Assembly: GCA_030606585.1 (NCBI GenBank)
Contig: JAUWGD010000018.1
Location: 1 to 18,277, forward strand
Direction of reading: 5' to 3'
DNA from: Dehalococcoidales bacterium
Lineage (GTDB): Bacteria; Chloroflexota; Dehalococcoidia; Dehalococcoidales; RBG-16-60-22
Length of the DNA stretch: 18,277 bases
In this document: positions 6,301 through 14,055 of the stretch, one piece after another
How positions within the stretch are numbered: position 1 is the first letter of the stretch
How the letters are laid out: each line of letters opens with the position of its first letter
Notes under the pieces: generated by a model
Told to the model about the DNA's origin: nothing
Database searches by the model: none
Seen by the model: only the letters and a program-made list of their open reading frames with translations
Program-made: the position numbers and the translations under genes

Positions 6301-6771
6301 ATGCCGAGAAGAGCCAGAGCAGAAAAAAGAGAAGTCAATCCCGACGCTAAATACCGCAGCACCACCGTATCCCAGCTAATTGTGAAGGTTATGCAGCGCG
6401 GGAAAAAGAGAACCGCCGAGAAAATCGTCTACGGCGCTCTTGAGAAGCTGGGTCAGCAGGTATCTAAAGACCCGGTGGCGGCACTGGAACAGGCGGTTAG
6501 AAACGCCACGCCGCTTCTTCAGGTCAAGCCCAGGCGTGTCGGCGGTGCCACTTATCAGGTACCGGTGGAAGTCCAGCCCAACCGCGGACTCTTCCTGGCC
6601 CTTACATGGCTGGTGAACTCCGCCCGCGCCCGAAAGGGCAAGGCAATGATGGAGAAACTGTCCGAGGAACTTTCCGATGCCTTCCAGGGGCAGGGAACAA
6701 CAATTAAAAGACGTGAAGACACACATAGAATGGCCGAGGCTAACAGGGCCTTTGCTCACTATAGATGGTAA
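6301..6771 (+). CDS. rpsG: 30S ribosomal protein S7
   Basis: S7 nucleates assembly of the 30S head by binding the 3' domain of 16S rRNA and lies near the E and P sites. The 156 residues are the standard bacterial length, from MPRRARAEKREVNPD to the conserved C-terminal region DTHRMAEANRAFAHYRW. The start has GAGGG six bases upstream. It lies 14 bp after rpsL. In E. coli S7 is the feedback regulator of the str operon through the rpsL-rpsG gap; here that gap is too short for a comparable structure, so regulation, if any, must act elsewhere. Confidence 0.97.
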   Translation: MPRRARAEKREVNPDAKYRSTTVSQLIVKVMQRGKKRTAEKIVYGALEKLGQQVSKDPVAALEQAVRNATPLLQVKPRRVGGATYQVPVEVQPNRGLFLALTWLVNSARARKGKAMMEKLSEELSDAFQGQGTTIKRREDTHRMAEANRAFAHYRW

Positions 6772-6833
6772 GGGGATTATTGATAACTAGCAGTGTTAAA
6801 TCAAAAAAACCAGTAACGGCGGGAGAGAATAAA

Positions 6834-8921
6834 GTGGCCAGGGTTTTTCCTCTGGAGGAAATCCGTAATATAGGGATTATCGCCCACATCGATGCCGGTA
6901 AGACCACCGTCACCGAGAGGATACTCTATTATACCGGGCGCACCTATAAAATCGGCGAGGTACACGAAGGCACCGCCGTCATGGACTGGATGGAACAGGA
7001 AAGAGAGCGCGGTATCACCATCACGGCAGCGGCAACTACCTGTTACTGGCGGGAGCAGCGTATCAATATCATCGACACGCCGGGACATGTGGACTTTACC
7101 GCCGAGGTAGAGCGTAGTCTCAGGGTACTCGATGGAGGGGTTGTCGTGTTCGACGCCGTGGCCGGCGTCGAGGCGCAGTCGGAGACGGTCTGGAGACAGG
7201 CCAACGGATATGAGGTACCCAGAATCTGCTTTATCAACAAGATGGACCGCATCGGCGCCAATTTCAACCGGACGCTCTCCATGATTGAGACGCGGCTGGG
7301 GGCGAATCCCCTGCCGATACATCTTCCCTTGAGTGCAGAGGACTCTTTCCGGGATGTTATTGACCTCGTCGAAAACAAGGCCTGGCGTTTTACGAACGAC
7401 CCGGACAGCGGCCCGGAAGAGATACCCGTTCCGGACTCGGAAAAAGGCAAAATGGCCGAACACCGCCAGGCGCTGATAGCCAAACTTGCCGAACATGACG
7501 ATATTATGATGATAGCCTATATTGAGGGAGACGAAATTAAGCCCTCTGAATTAAAGCAAGCGCTGAGACGGGTCACTCTTAAAAACCAGGGAGTACCCGT
7601 TCTTTGCGGCAGCGCCCTGAAGAACATGGGCGTTCTGCTCCTCCTCGATGCCATCGTTGACTACCTCCCCTCGCCACTGGAAGTACCCCCGGTAAACGGC
7701 GTGGAAAGCAGGACCGGCAAGAAAACCACCCGTGAACCCAGCGACGACGCCCCCTTTTCCGCGCTGGCATTTAAAGTTGTCACCGACCCGTTTGTGGGTC
7801 GGCTCGTTTATTTTAGGGTCTATTCGGGTAAGGTCAAGGTGGGGGCGCAGATTTTTAATCCCATCAGAGGACGGTCGGAACGCATCGGCCGTCTTTTATT
7901 GATGCACGCCAACCACCGCGAGGATGTCGAAGTGGCCGATACCGGGGCGATTGCCGCTACGCTGGGACTGAAAAATACCTTCACCGGCGATACTCTCTGC
8001 GATTCTTCCAAAGCGGTGCTTCTGGAATCCATCAAATTCCCCGAGCCCGTTATATCCGTAGCTATTGAGCCCAAGACCAGGTCTGACCAGGAAAGACTGG
8101 GTGAATCCCTGCAGAAGCTAACCGAAGAAGACCCCACTTTCAAGGTGGCCTATAACGAAGAAACCGGGCAGACCATTGTCTCGGGCATGGGTGAGCTTCA
8201 CCTCGAGGTAATCGTCAGCCGGCTCATCAGCGAATTCAGGGTTGGCGTAAAGGTAGGCCGACCGCGCGTCGCCTATAAAGAGACAATTACCGAGCCGGTA
8301 AAGATAGAGGGCAAGTTCGTACGGCAGAGCGGCGGCCGCGGTCAGTACGGTCATGTTAATATCGAGCTTGAGCCACTGGAACGCGGCAAAAACTTCGAGT
8401 TCGTCGATGCTATCAAAGGCGGCACCATACCCCGGCAATACATACCGCCGGTGCAAACCGGGATTAAAGAGGCCATGGAGACCGGCGTTATCGCCGGTTA
8501 CCCGGTAGTTGATATCAAGGCCACTCTCTACGACGGCAGCTACCACGAGGTCGATTCCTCAGAGATAGCCTTTAAGATGGCCGGTTCGATAGCGCTGAGA
8601 GACGGCGTCAAGAAGGGCAAACCCATCCTTCTCGAGCCTATTATGAATTTAGAGGTCGTGGCGCCGGAGCAATTCCTCGGGGATATTATCGGCGACCTCA
8701 ATTCCAAGAGGGGGCACATCAGCAAGGTCGATACGCAGGGAGAAATGTATATTATCCACAGCCTGATACCCATGGCCGAATCTTTCGGCTATGCCACCAG
8801 TCTGCGGTCACTCACCCAGGGCAGGGCGACGCACTCCCTGGAATTTCATAGCTACGAACAAGTACCGGCTGAAATAAAAGACGAAATCGTCGAAAAAGCT
8901 ATAGGCAGGAAACATGGCTAA
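6834..8921 (+). CDS. fusA: Elongation factor G
   Basis: GTPase that drives translocation of tRNAs and mRNA. With the GTG start at 6834 it has 695 residues, close to the usual 692-700. Numbered from this start: G1 AHIDAGKT at 17-24, switch I with RGITIT at 59-64, G3 DTPGHVD at 81-87, G4 NKMD at 135-138, and a G5-like GSALK; then the domain III to V segments, with GRGQYGHV in domain IV and EPIMNLEVVAPEQFLGD in domain V. The frame is open to an ATG at 6765 and a TTG at 6780, but only the GTG gives the family-like MARVFPLEEIRNIGI, with GGGAG about 8 bases upstream. An N-terminal extension of 18 or 23 residues cannot be excluded. The stop overlaps rpsJ by 8 bp. Confidence 0.95.
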   Translation: MARVFPLEEIRNIGIIAHIDAGKTTVTERILYYTGRTYKIGEVHEGTAVMDWMEQERERGITITAAATTCYWREQRINIIDTPGHVDFTAEVERSLRVLDGGVVVFDAVAGVEAQSETVWRQANGYEVPRICFINKMDRIGANFNRTLSMIETRLGANPLPIHLPLSAEDSFRDVIDLVENKAWRFTNDPDSGPEEIPVPDSEKGKMAEHRQALIAKLAEHDDIMMIAYIEGDEIKPSELKQALRRVTLKNQGVPVLCGSALKNMGVLLLLDAIVDYLPSPLEVPPVNGVESRTGKKTTREPSDDAPFSALAFKVVTDPFVGRLVYFRVYSGKVKVGAQIFNPIRGRSERIGRLLLMHANHREDVEVADTGAIAATLGLKNTFTGDTLCDSSKAVLLESIKFPEPVISVAIEPKTRSDQERLGESLQKLTEEDPTFKVAYNEETGQTIVSGMGELHLEVIVSRLISEFRVGVKVGRPRVAYKETITEPVKIEGKFVRQSGGRGQYGHVNIELEPLERGKNFEFVDAIKGGTIPRQYIPPVQTGIKEAMETGVIAGYPVVDIKATLYDGSYHEVDSSEIAFKMAGSIALRDGVKKGKPILLEPIMNLEVVAPEQFLGDIIGDLNSKRGHISKVDTQGEMYIIHSLIPMAESFGYATSLRSLTQGRATHSLEFHSYEQVPAEIKDEIVEKAIGRKHG

Positions 8922-9222
8922 ACAGAAAATCCGTATCAAACTAAAGGGGTTCGACCACAGTGTGGTAGACCAGTCAGCGCGGCAGATTCTGGAAGCGGTA
9001 GAAAGCACCGGCGCCGTGGCCGTCGGGCCGGTACCGCTGCCGACGCGCATCCAGAAATTCAGCGTTATCCGCTCTCCTTTTATCGACAAAGACTCGCAGG
9101 AGCAGTTTGAGATACGCACCCACAAGCGTCTCATCGATATTATCGAGTCGACTTCCAAGACAATTGACGCCCTGACCAAGCTGAATCTACCATCGGGAGT
9201 GGAAATAGATATCAAGCTTTAA
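8914..9222 (+). CDS. rpsJ: 30S ribosomal protein S10 (NusE)
   Basis: S10 belongs to the 30S head and, with NusB, acts in transcription antitermination. The 102-residue length is normal, with IRIKLKGFDHSVVDQSA at the start and the long loop PLPTRIQKFSVIRSPFIDK in the middle, which threads into 16S rRNA in other bacteria. Its ATG overlaps the fusA stop by 8 bp. In many bacteria tuf separates fusA from rpsJ or rpsJ opens a new operon; here the coupling to fusA implies one transcript. Confidence 0.97.
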   Translation: MAKQKIRIKLKGFDHSVVDQSARQILEAVESTGAVAVGPVPLPTRIQKFSVIRSPFIDKDSQEQFEIRTHKRLIDIIESTSKTIDALTKLNLPSGVEIDIKL

Positions 9223-9244
9223 GACCCCTTGAGTTGGTGAAGTT

Positions 9245-9877
9245 ATGACTGAAGGAATTATAGGAAAGAAGCTGGGTATGACCCAGGTTTTTGTTGAAGG
9301 CGGCAAGGCCGAGGCGATAACCGCCATCGAGGCCGGCCCCTGCACGATTATGCAGGTAAAAACCGTGGAAAAAGAAGGGTACAGCGCTGCCAAGCTCGGT
9401 TTTGGCGAGGCGAAAAAGGCGAAGTCCGGCAAGCGCGGTAAAGCCAAGGAGAAAGAAACAACGAAATTTAAATATTTAAGAGAATTTGGACTTGACGAGA
9501 GCCAGCCGGTTGAGGCCGGCCAGACGGTTGATGTCAGTCTGTTTAAAGCGGGAGACTCGGTGGATATTACCGGCACGTCCAAGGGCAAGGGTTTTGCCGG
9601 CACGGTGAAACGCCATCACTTCAAAGGCGGCCCCAAGACGCATGGCCAGTCCGACCGCCACCGCGCCCCCGGCTCAATCGGCTCCGGAACCTCGCCCGGT
9701 CGGGTCTACAAGGGCATGCGCATGTCCGGGCACATGGGAAGCCGGCGCGTAACCGCCAGCAACCTCGAGGTACTTGAGGCAGACCCGGCACGCAACCTGC
9801 TCCTGGTCAAGGGAGCCGTACCCGGTGCCGCCAACAGCCTGCTACTGATACGAAAGTCCAAGAGAGGGAAGAAATAA
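9245..9877 (+). CDS. rplC: 50S ribosomal protein L3
   Basis: L3 is an early assembly protein that reaches the peptidyl-transferase centre. It has 210 residues, the usual size. The conserved start MTEGIIGKKLGMTQVF and the central extension HGQSDRHRAPGSIGSG with TSPGRVYKGMRMSGHMG (about 135-170) are clear. The central part also has a Lys-rich stretch near residues 58-75 (KKAKSGKRGKAKEKE), common to many L3 proteins. No strong Shine-Dalgarno is visible; GGTGAAG-like sequence lies a few bases before the ATG. Confidence 0.97.
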   Translation: MTEGIIGKKLGMTQVFVEGGKAEAITAIEAGPCTIMQVKTVEKEGYSAAKLGFGEAKKAKSGKRGKAKEKETTKFKYLREFGLDESQPVEAGQTVDVSLFKAGDSVDITGTSKGKGFAGTVKRHHFKGGPKTHGQSDRHRAPGSIGSGTSPGRVYKGMRMSGHMGSRRVTASNLEVLEADPARNLLLVKGAVPGAANSLLLIRKSKRGKK

Positions 9878-9878
9878 G

Positions 9879-10592
9879 GTGAAGGTCCCGGTTTATAACC
9901 TCTCCGGAGAGGAAGTCCGGCAGATTGAAGTGAGCGACGCGGTCTTCGCCGTGCCGTTTAACGAGGCCGTGGTGCACCAGGTAATGGTGGGACTGCAGGC
10001 TAATGCCCGCCAGGGAACAGCTTCAACCAAGACAAGGGCCAACGTTCACGGCAGTACCCGCAAGCTGTACCGCCAGAAGGGCACCGGCTACGCCCGTACG
10101 GGGAGCAAGAAAAACCCGTTACGCCGCGGCGGCGGTATCACCTTCGGGCCTCACCCGAGGGACTTCCGTCAGGACATACCCAAGAAAATACGCCGCCTGG
10201 CCCTGAAATGCGTCCTTTCCGCCAAGGCCGGCGACGGCGAGTTGAAAGTACTGGAGGGATTCGACTTAACCGAGCCCAAGACTAGGAAAATGGCCGAAAT
10301 TCTGGCGGCTCTCGGAATAGACTCTTCGGCTCTCATCGTTACCCCGGGACCGGAAGAGAACGTTATAAAATCGGCCCGCAACATACCTCAAATCAAGACG
10401 ATGCCGGCCAATGTGCTTAATATACTGGATATACTTGCCTGTAAAACGCTGCTGATGACCGAGGCTGCGGTGCGGGTAGCGGAAAAATTATGGGGCAACG
10501 GATTAACACAAGGGGGAGAAAATGCATCTGTACGAGGTGCTGCGCCGTCCGGTGATAACCGAAAAAAGCACCGTACTCCAGGTACAAAGTAA
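9879..10592 (+). CDS. rplD: 50S ribosomal protein L4 with an unusual C-terminal tail
   Basis: L4 binds domain I of 23S rRNA and lines the exit tunnel; in E. coli it also represses the S10 operon. The GTG start lies one base after the rplC stop. The core (residues 1 to about 206) is typical: the tunnel loop NVHGSTRKLYRQKGTGYARTG (split here as 55-75) and LLMTEAAVRVAEKLW at the end. The remaining 31 residues are not conserved-looking, and residues 215-237 are encoded in the 71 bp that overlap rplW in another frame. Family members usually stop at about 205-215 residues. One base fewer in the GGGG run at 10492..10495 would end the protein at the TAA at 10504..10506, as EKLWATD with 209 residues. 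The end shown is therefore doubtful, while the identity is certain. Confidence 0.92.
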   Translation: MKVPVYNLSGEEVRQIEVSDAVFAVPFNEAVVHQVMVGLQANARQGTASTKTRANVHGSTRKLYRQKGTGYARTGSKKNPLRRGGGITFGPHPRDFRQDIPKKIRRLALKCVLSAKAGDGELKVLEGFDLTEPKTRKMAEILAALGIDSSALIVTPGPEENVIKSARNIPQIKTMPANVLNILDILACKTLLMTEAAVRVAEKLWGNGLTQGGENASVRGAAPSGDNRKKHRTPGTK

Positions 10593-10806
10593 ATACGCCT
10601 TCGAGATAGCCTCCGGAGCTAACAAGCCCATGATAAAGGAGGCTGTGGAAAAGGCTTTCAAGGTAAAGGTAACCGGGGTTAACGTCGTTACCATGCCGTC
10701 CAAGATGCGCCGGGTGGGGCGAAGGCATGTACTGACGCGACCCTGGAAAAAAGCGATTGTCACCCTCCAGCCGGGAGACAAGATAGAATTCTTTGAAGGT
10801 GTTTAG
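10522..10806 (+). CDS. rplW: 50S ribosomal protein L23
   Basis: L23 surrounds the tunnel exit and is the docking site for trigger factor and the signal recognition particle. The 94 residues are normal: MHLYEVLRRPVITEKST at the start, KYAFEIASGANKPMIKEAVE in the middle, and the extended loop VVTMPSKMRRVGRRHVL. The ATG has a strong purine-rich site, AGGGGGAG, just upstream. As annotated it overlaps the rplD frame by 71 bp, which is unusual for these two genes. Confidence 0.97.
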   Translation: MHLYEVLRRPVITEKSTVLQVQSKYAFEIASGANKPMIKEAVEKAFKVKVTGVNVVTMPSKMRRVGRRHVLTRPWKKAIVTLQPGDKIEFFEGV

Positions 10807-10824
10807 AATGAAGGGGGAAGCTGA

Positions 10825-11652
10825 GTGGCACTAAAGATATATCGTCCGACCTCCCCGGGCCGACGGGGCATGAGTGGCTATACCTTCGACGAGATAACCA
10901 AGAGCAAGCCGGAGAAATCGCTGCTTCTGCCCAAGAAGAAACAGGCGGGACGTAATTTCCGCGGCAAGATAACCGTGCGTCACCGGGGCGGCGGTGAAAA
11001 ACGCCGACTGCGCATAATAGACTTTAAGCGGGATAAGATAGATATTCCCGGTCGCGTAGCCGCAATTGAATACGACCCCAATCGCTCGTCACGTATCGCC
11101 CTTATTTTCTACGTGGACGGGGAAAAGCGCTATATACTGGCTCCGGTGGGTTTGAACGTAGATGATATGATTATGTCCGGCAACAATGCCGAAATAAAAC
11201 CGGGAAATACCCTGCCGATGAAGCAGATGCCATCGGGTACGGAGATACATAATATCGAAATGGTACCCGGCAAAGGCGGGCAGATGGTACGCAGCGCCGG
11301 GGCATCGGCACAGCTGATGGCCAAGGAGGACAAATACGTTTTGCTTCGCCTTCCGTCCGGCGAGCTACGCCGCGTCCGCAGCGAATGCATGGCGACCATC
11401 GGCCAGATAGGAAACGTGGAACATCAGAATATCAGCCTGGGTAAGGCAGGCCGCAAGAGGCATATGGGGTGGCGGCCTACGGTAAGGGGCTCCGCCATGA
11501 GCCCGCGCGACCATCCTCACGGGGGTGGCGAAGGCCGTTCACCGATTGGTATGCCCGGGCCGAAGACACCCTGGGGTAAACCGGCCCTGGGTTATAAAAC
11601 ACGCAAGCCGAAGGCTTCCGACCGGATGATTGTTAAACGTAGAGGAAAATAG
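10825..11652 (+). CDS. rplB: 50S ribosomal protein L2
   Basis: L2 is one of the largest and most conserved 50S proteins; it helps subunit joining and supports the peptidyl-transferase centre. It has 275 residues, the family norm. The GTG start (MALKIYRPTSPGRR) follows GGGGGA by about eight bases. Conserved parts seen are VRHRGGGEKRRLRIIDFKR at about 51-69 and the C-terminal DHPHGGGEGR with the functionally important histidines. Before that motif it reads SPRDHPHGG, where many bacteria have NPVDHPHGG, a small variation. Confidence 0.97.
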   Translation: MALKIYRPTSPGRRGMSGYTFDEITKSKPEKSLLLPKKKQAGRNFRGKITVRHRGGGEKRRLRIIDFKRDKIDIPGRVAAIEYDPNRSSRIALIFYVDGEKRYILAPVGLNVDDMIMSGNNAEIKPGNTLPMKQMPSGTEIHNIEMVPGKGGQMVRSAGASAQLMAKEDKYVLLRLPSGELRRVRSECMATIGQIGNVEHQNISLGKAGRKRHMGWRPTVRGSAMSPRDHPHGGGEGRSPIGMPGPKTPWGKPALGYKTRKPKASDRMIVKRRGK

Positions 11653-11669
11653 GCGGATAGAGAGGTAAT

Positions 11670-11960
11670 ATGTCAAGGTCAACGAAAAAGGGACCGGCTG
11701 TTGACGTAAAGCTGGAAAAGAAAATAGATGCCGCGATACGCTCGGGCCAGAAAACGGTAATAAAGACCTGGGCGCGGTCATCAACTATTCTGCCGCAGAT
11801 GGTAGGACTTACCATCGGTGTCCACGATGGCCGGAGACACGTGCCCATTTATGTCAATGAGAATATGGTCGGCCACAAACTGGGTGAGTTTGCCAATACG
11901 CGCACCTTCAGAGGGCACGTCGCCAGGTCGGAGAAAGTTTCCCAGGTGAGAAGGAGATAA
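11670..11960 (+). CDS. rpsS: 30S ribosomal protein S19
   Basis: S19 forms a head complex with S13 and contacts the A-site side of the 30S subunit. It has 96 residues. MSRSTKKGPAVDVKLEKKI, the stretch KTWARSSTILPQMVGLTIGV and GHKLGEFANTRTFRGH are all standard family segments. The ATG follows GAGGT closely. It lies 17 bp after rplB. Confidence 0.97.
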   Translation: MSRSTKKGPAVDVKLEKKIDAAIRSGQKTVIKTWARSSTILPQMVGLTIGVHDGRRHVPIYVNENMVGHKLGEFANTRTFRGHVARSEKVSQVRRR

Positions 11961-11978
11961 CAGGTACGGAGTTACCTG
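11961..11978 (+). repeat. Small inverted repeat between rpsS and rplV
   Basis: CAGGTA (11961..11966) and TACCTG (11973..11978) are perfect inverted repeats around a six-base loop, starting immediately after the rpsS stop. CAGGT occurs once more at 11982..11986. No U-run follows, so it is not a terminator. It may only space the two genes or tune rplV initiation, which otherwise has a poor binding site. Confidence 0.4.
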
Positions 11979-11996
11979 AAACAGGTGTAAGATAAA

Positions 11997-12335
11997 GTGG
12001 AAGTTAAAGCCGTAGCGAAAAATACAGGAATACCAGCCGCCAAGGTGCGTCCGCTGGTGGATATGGTGCGGGGTAAGAAAGTAGACGAAGCGCTGACATT
12101 GCTCCGGTTTACGCCGACGCCTAAAGCGAAGGTTGTAGCCAAAGTAGTGCAGTCGGCGGCGGCGAACGCCGAAAACAACTTTCAGATAGACCCCGCCGAT
12201 TTAAAGGTTGTCAGCATCTATGTGGATGAAGCGCGCAGTATGCGCAGGTTCCGGCCGCGGTCGAGGGGGCGAGTAAGCCCAATCCGGAGACATTCCAGCC
12301 ACATTACAGTCATCGTTGCTGAGGGGGAGGGTTAA
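11997..12335 (+). CDS. rplV: 50S ribosomal protein L22
   Basis: L22 lines the exit tunnel opposite L4; its long beta-hairpin forms part of the constriction. The 112 residues are typical. The GTG start gives MEVKAVAKNTGIPAAKVRPLVDMVRGK, the usual opening. The hairpin region is SMRRFRPRSRGRVSPIRRHS (about 80-99). A clear Shine-Dalgarno is missing, although AGGTG lies about ten bases upstream. The TAA abuts the rpsC start directly. Confidence 0.96.
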   Translation: MEVKAVAKNTGIPAAKVRPLVDMVRGKKVDEALTLLRFTPTPKAKVVAKVVQSAAANAENNFQIDPADLKVVSIYVDEARSMRRFRPRSRGRVSPIRRHSSHITVIVAEGEG

Positions 12336-13619
12336 TTGGGTCATAAAGTTCACCCGATAGGTTTCAGACTGGGGATTATCAAAGACTGGCAGTCAAAGTG
12401 GTATAGTGAAACGCATTATGCCGAGTTCGTGCTGGAAGATAAAAAGCTCCGGGAGGAAATAAAAAATAAATATCCCGAAGCCGCCATCTCTCTGATAGAA
12501 ATCGACCGCCAGGCCAAGGATGTGACTATTTCGCTATATACTGCCCGACCCGGCATCGTCATCGGAAGAGGCGGACAGAGGGTCGATGAAATGAGGCAGC
12601 ACCTCGAGGGACTCATCGGGAAGAGAATTAGATTAAATATCCAGGAGGTACGCCAGCCGGAACTGGATGCATACCTGGTAGCAAGGTCGGTAGCCGAGCA
12701 GATTGAACGTCGCGTAGCCTACCGTCGGGCCATGAAACAGGCTATCTTCCGCACCATTCAGGCAGGAGCCAAAGGAATAAAGGTCAGCTGTGCCGGCAGG
12801 TTGGGGAACTCTGAGATTGCCCGCCGCCAGACCTCGCATCAGGGGCAGGTACCCCTCCATACGCTGCGGGCTGATATTGATTATGGTTTCACCGAAGCAC
12901 GTACCACGCTGGGCCGTATCGGCGTTAAGGTCTGGATATACAAGGGGCAGATACTGCCCGAACTGAAGGTGACAGAGGTCGAAGAGAAACCGGAGGAGGC
13001 AGCTCCCGAGGAGACTCCTACCGCCGAGACAGCAGAAAAACCAACCGAGGTAGTAGCCGAAGCGGCCCCGGCTGAAAAACCGGAAGAAGCACCCGCCGAG
13101 GTGGTAGCCGAAGCGGTAGCCGAAGCAGCCCCGGCCGAAAAACCGGAAGAAGCACCCGCCGAAGCGGCCCCGGCTGAAAAACCGGAAGAAGCACCCGCCG
13201 AAGCGGTAGCCGAAGCAGCCCCGGCCGCCGGGGTAGAAGAAAAACCGGCCAAACCCAAGGTAAAGAAGGCTACCAAGGCGAAGGCGGAAGTCAAGGCAAC
13301 CGGAGAAAAGGTAACTAAAGAAGAAAAACCAGCCAAGCCAAAGGCAAAGAAGGCTACCAAGGCGAAGGCGGAAGTCAAGGCAACCGGAGAAAAGGTAACT
13401 AAAGAAGAAAAACCGGCCAAACCCAAGGTAAAGAAGGCTACCAAGGCGAAGGCGGAAGTCAAGGCAACCAAAGAAAAGGCAACTAAAGAAGAAAAACCGG
13501 CCAAGCCAAAGGCAAAGAAGGCAACCAGGGCAAAAGCTGAAAAACCAGTTCCAGATGTAAAGCAGGATACAGAGCCAGCCAGTACAGAGGAGGAAAAATC
13601 CGAGGATGCAGCAGCCTAA
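12336..13619 (+). CDS. rpsC: 30S ribosomal protein S3 with a long low-complexity tail
   Basis: S3 forms the mRNA entry pore with S4 and S5. The TTG start, directly after the rplV stop and five bases after GGAGGG, gives MGHKVHPIGFRLGI, the standard N-terminus. The core (residues 1 to about 212) has the KH domain with GRGG at 77-80 (VIGRGGQRV), RRVAYRRAMKQA at 125-136, and LGRIGVKVWIYKG near 192-204. E. coli S3 has 233 residues; this protein has 427. The extra 215 residues are low-complexity: an acidic Ala/Pro/Glu part (213-300), then a Lys/Ala-rich part (301-403) made of 28-residue repeats, then a short acidic end. The frame is open throughout and rplP overlaps its end by 14 bp, so the tail is genuine in this sequence. 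Confidence 0.96.
   Translation: MGHKVHPIGFRLGIIKDWQSKWYSETHYAEFVLEDKKLREEIKNKYPEAAISLIEIDRQAKDVTISLYTARPGIVIGRGGQRVDEMRQHLEGLIGKRIRLNIQEVRQPELDAYLVARSVAEQIERRVAYRRAMKQAIFRTIQAGAKGIKVSCAGRLGNSEIARRQTSHQGQVPLHTLRADIDYGFTEARTTLGRIGVKVWIYKGQILPELKVTEVEEKPEEAAPEETPTAETAEKPTEVVAEAAPAEKPEEAPAEVVAEAVAEAAPAEKPEEAPAEAAPAEKPEEAPAEAVAEAAPAAGVEEKPAKPKVKKATKAKAEVKATGEKVTKEEKPAKPKAKKATKAKAEVKATGEKVTKEEKPAKPKVKKATKAKAEVKATKEKATKEEKPAKPKAKKATRAKAEKPVPDVKQDTEPASTEEEKSEDAAA
13056..13196 (+). repeat. 39-bp repeats in the acidic part of the S3 tail
   Basis: Three copies of a 39-bp unit coding AEAAPAEKPEEAP lie at 13056..13094, 13119..13157 and 13158..13196. Copies 1 and 3 are identical and copy 2 differs at two synonymous-type positions. 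The near-identity at DNA level suggests recent duplication or gene conversion. Confidence 0.85.
13236..13547 (+). repeat. 84-bp tandem repeats in the basic part of the S3 tail
   Basis: Three full units (13236..13319, 13320..13403, 13404..13487) and a fourth partial, diverged unit (13488..13547) code for 28-residue blocks starting EEKPAKPK. Units 1 and 2 differ at only four bases and units 1 and 3 at three. Units 1 and 3 carry PKVKK and units 2 and 4 carry PKAKK with shared silent changes, so there is a higher-order ABAB pattern of 168 bp. This points to duplication of a two-unit block. Confidence 0.9.
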
Positions 13620-14043
13620 GCGTGTAAAATACCGAAAGGCACAGAGGGGACGCCGCCGTGGCAAAGCCAATTCGGGCAATGTTATCGGCTTTGGCGATTT
13701 CGGTCTCCAGGCACTGGAATCGGCCTGGTTAACCAGCGCCCAGATTGAGGCGGCCCGGCGTGCCATTACCCACCATATAAAGCGTGGCGGCAAGGTCTGG
13801 ATACGCATTTTCCCGGACAAACCGGTCAGCAAAAAGGCGGCAGAGACCCGCATGGGCAGCGGCAAAGGCGCCCCGGACCACTGGGTAGCCGTGGTCAGAG
13901 CCGGCAAAATTATATTTGAGATGGCGGGAGTCGGTGAAAAGGTAGCCAAAGAGGCGATACGCCTGGCTGCACACAAACTGCCGCTGAAGACCAGGTTTAT
14001 ATTAAGAGAAAGCGTCACCGTGAGTGGTGACTCGGCAAAGTAG
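13606..14043 (+). CDS. rplP: 50S ribosomal protein L16
   Basis: L16 supports the A-site tRNA elbow and is a late assembly protein. The 145 residues are slightly longer than the common 136-144. It opens MQQPKRVKYRKAQRGRRRGKA and contains KVWIRIFPDKPV and RMGSGKGAPDHWVA, the region of the conserved loop near the peptidyl-transferase centre. The ATG lies 14 bp inside the end of rpsC, so its translation is probably coupled to the S3 tail; loss of the tail by frameshift would also affect L16. Confidence 0.97.
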   Translation: MQQPKRVKYRKAQRGRRRGKANSGNVIGFGDFGLQALESAWLTSAQIEAARRAITHHIKRGGKVWIRIFPDKPVSKKAAETRMGSGKGAPDHWVAVVRAGKIIFEMAGVGEKVAKEAIRLAAHKLPLKTRFILRESVTVSGDSAK

Positions 14044-14055
14044 GGAGTAAGTACG

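Noticed and set aside
6765..6833. Upstream ATG (overlapping the rpsG end) or TTG start for fusA
   Set aside because: The added residues are not family-like, while the GTG at 6834 gives MARVFPLEEIRNIGI and the usual length. Kept as a minor alternative.
12881..13504. A 207-residue minus-strand frame with Ala/Ser/Phe repeats resembling a secreted or membrane protein
   Set aside because: Another antisense shadow of the S3 repeats; no binding site or independent family signature.
13236..13547. CRISPR-like direct repeats
   Set aside because: The repeats are contiguous 84-bp coding units in frame with S3, without unique spacers.
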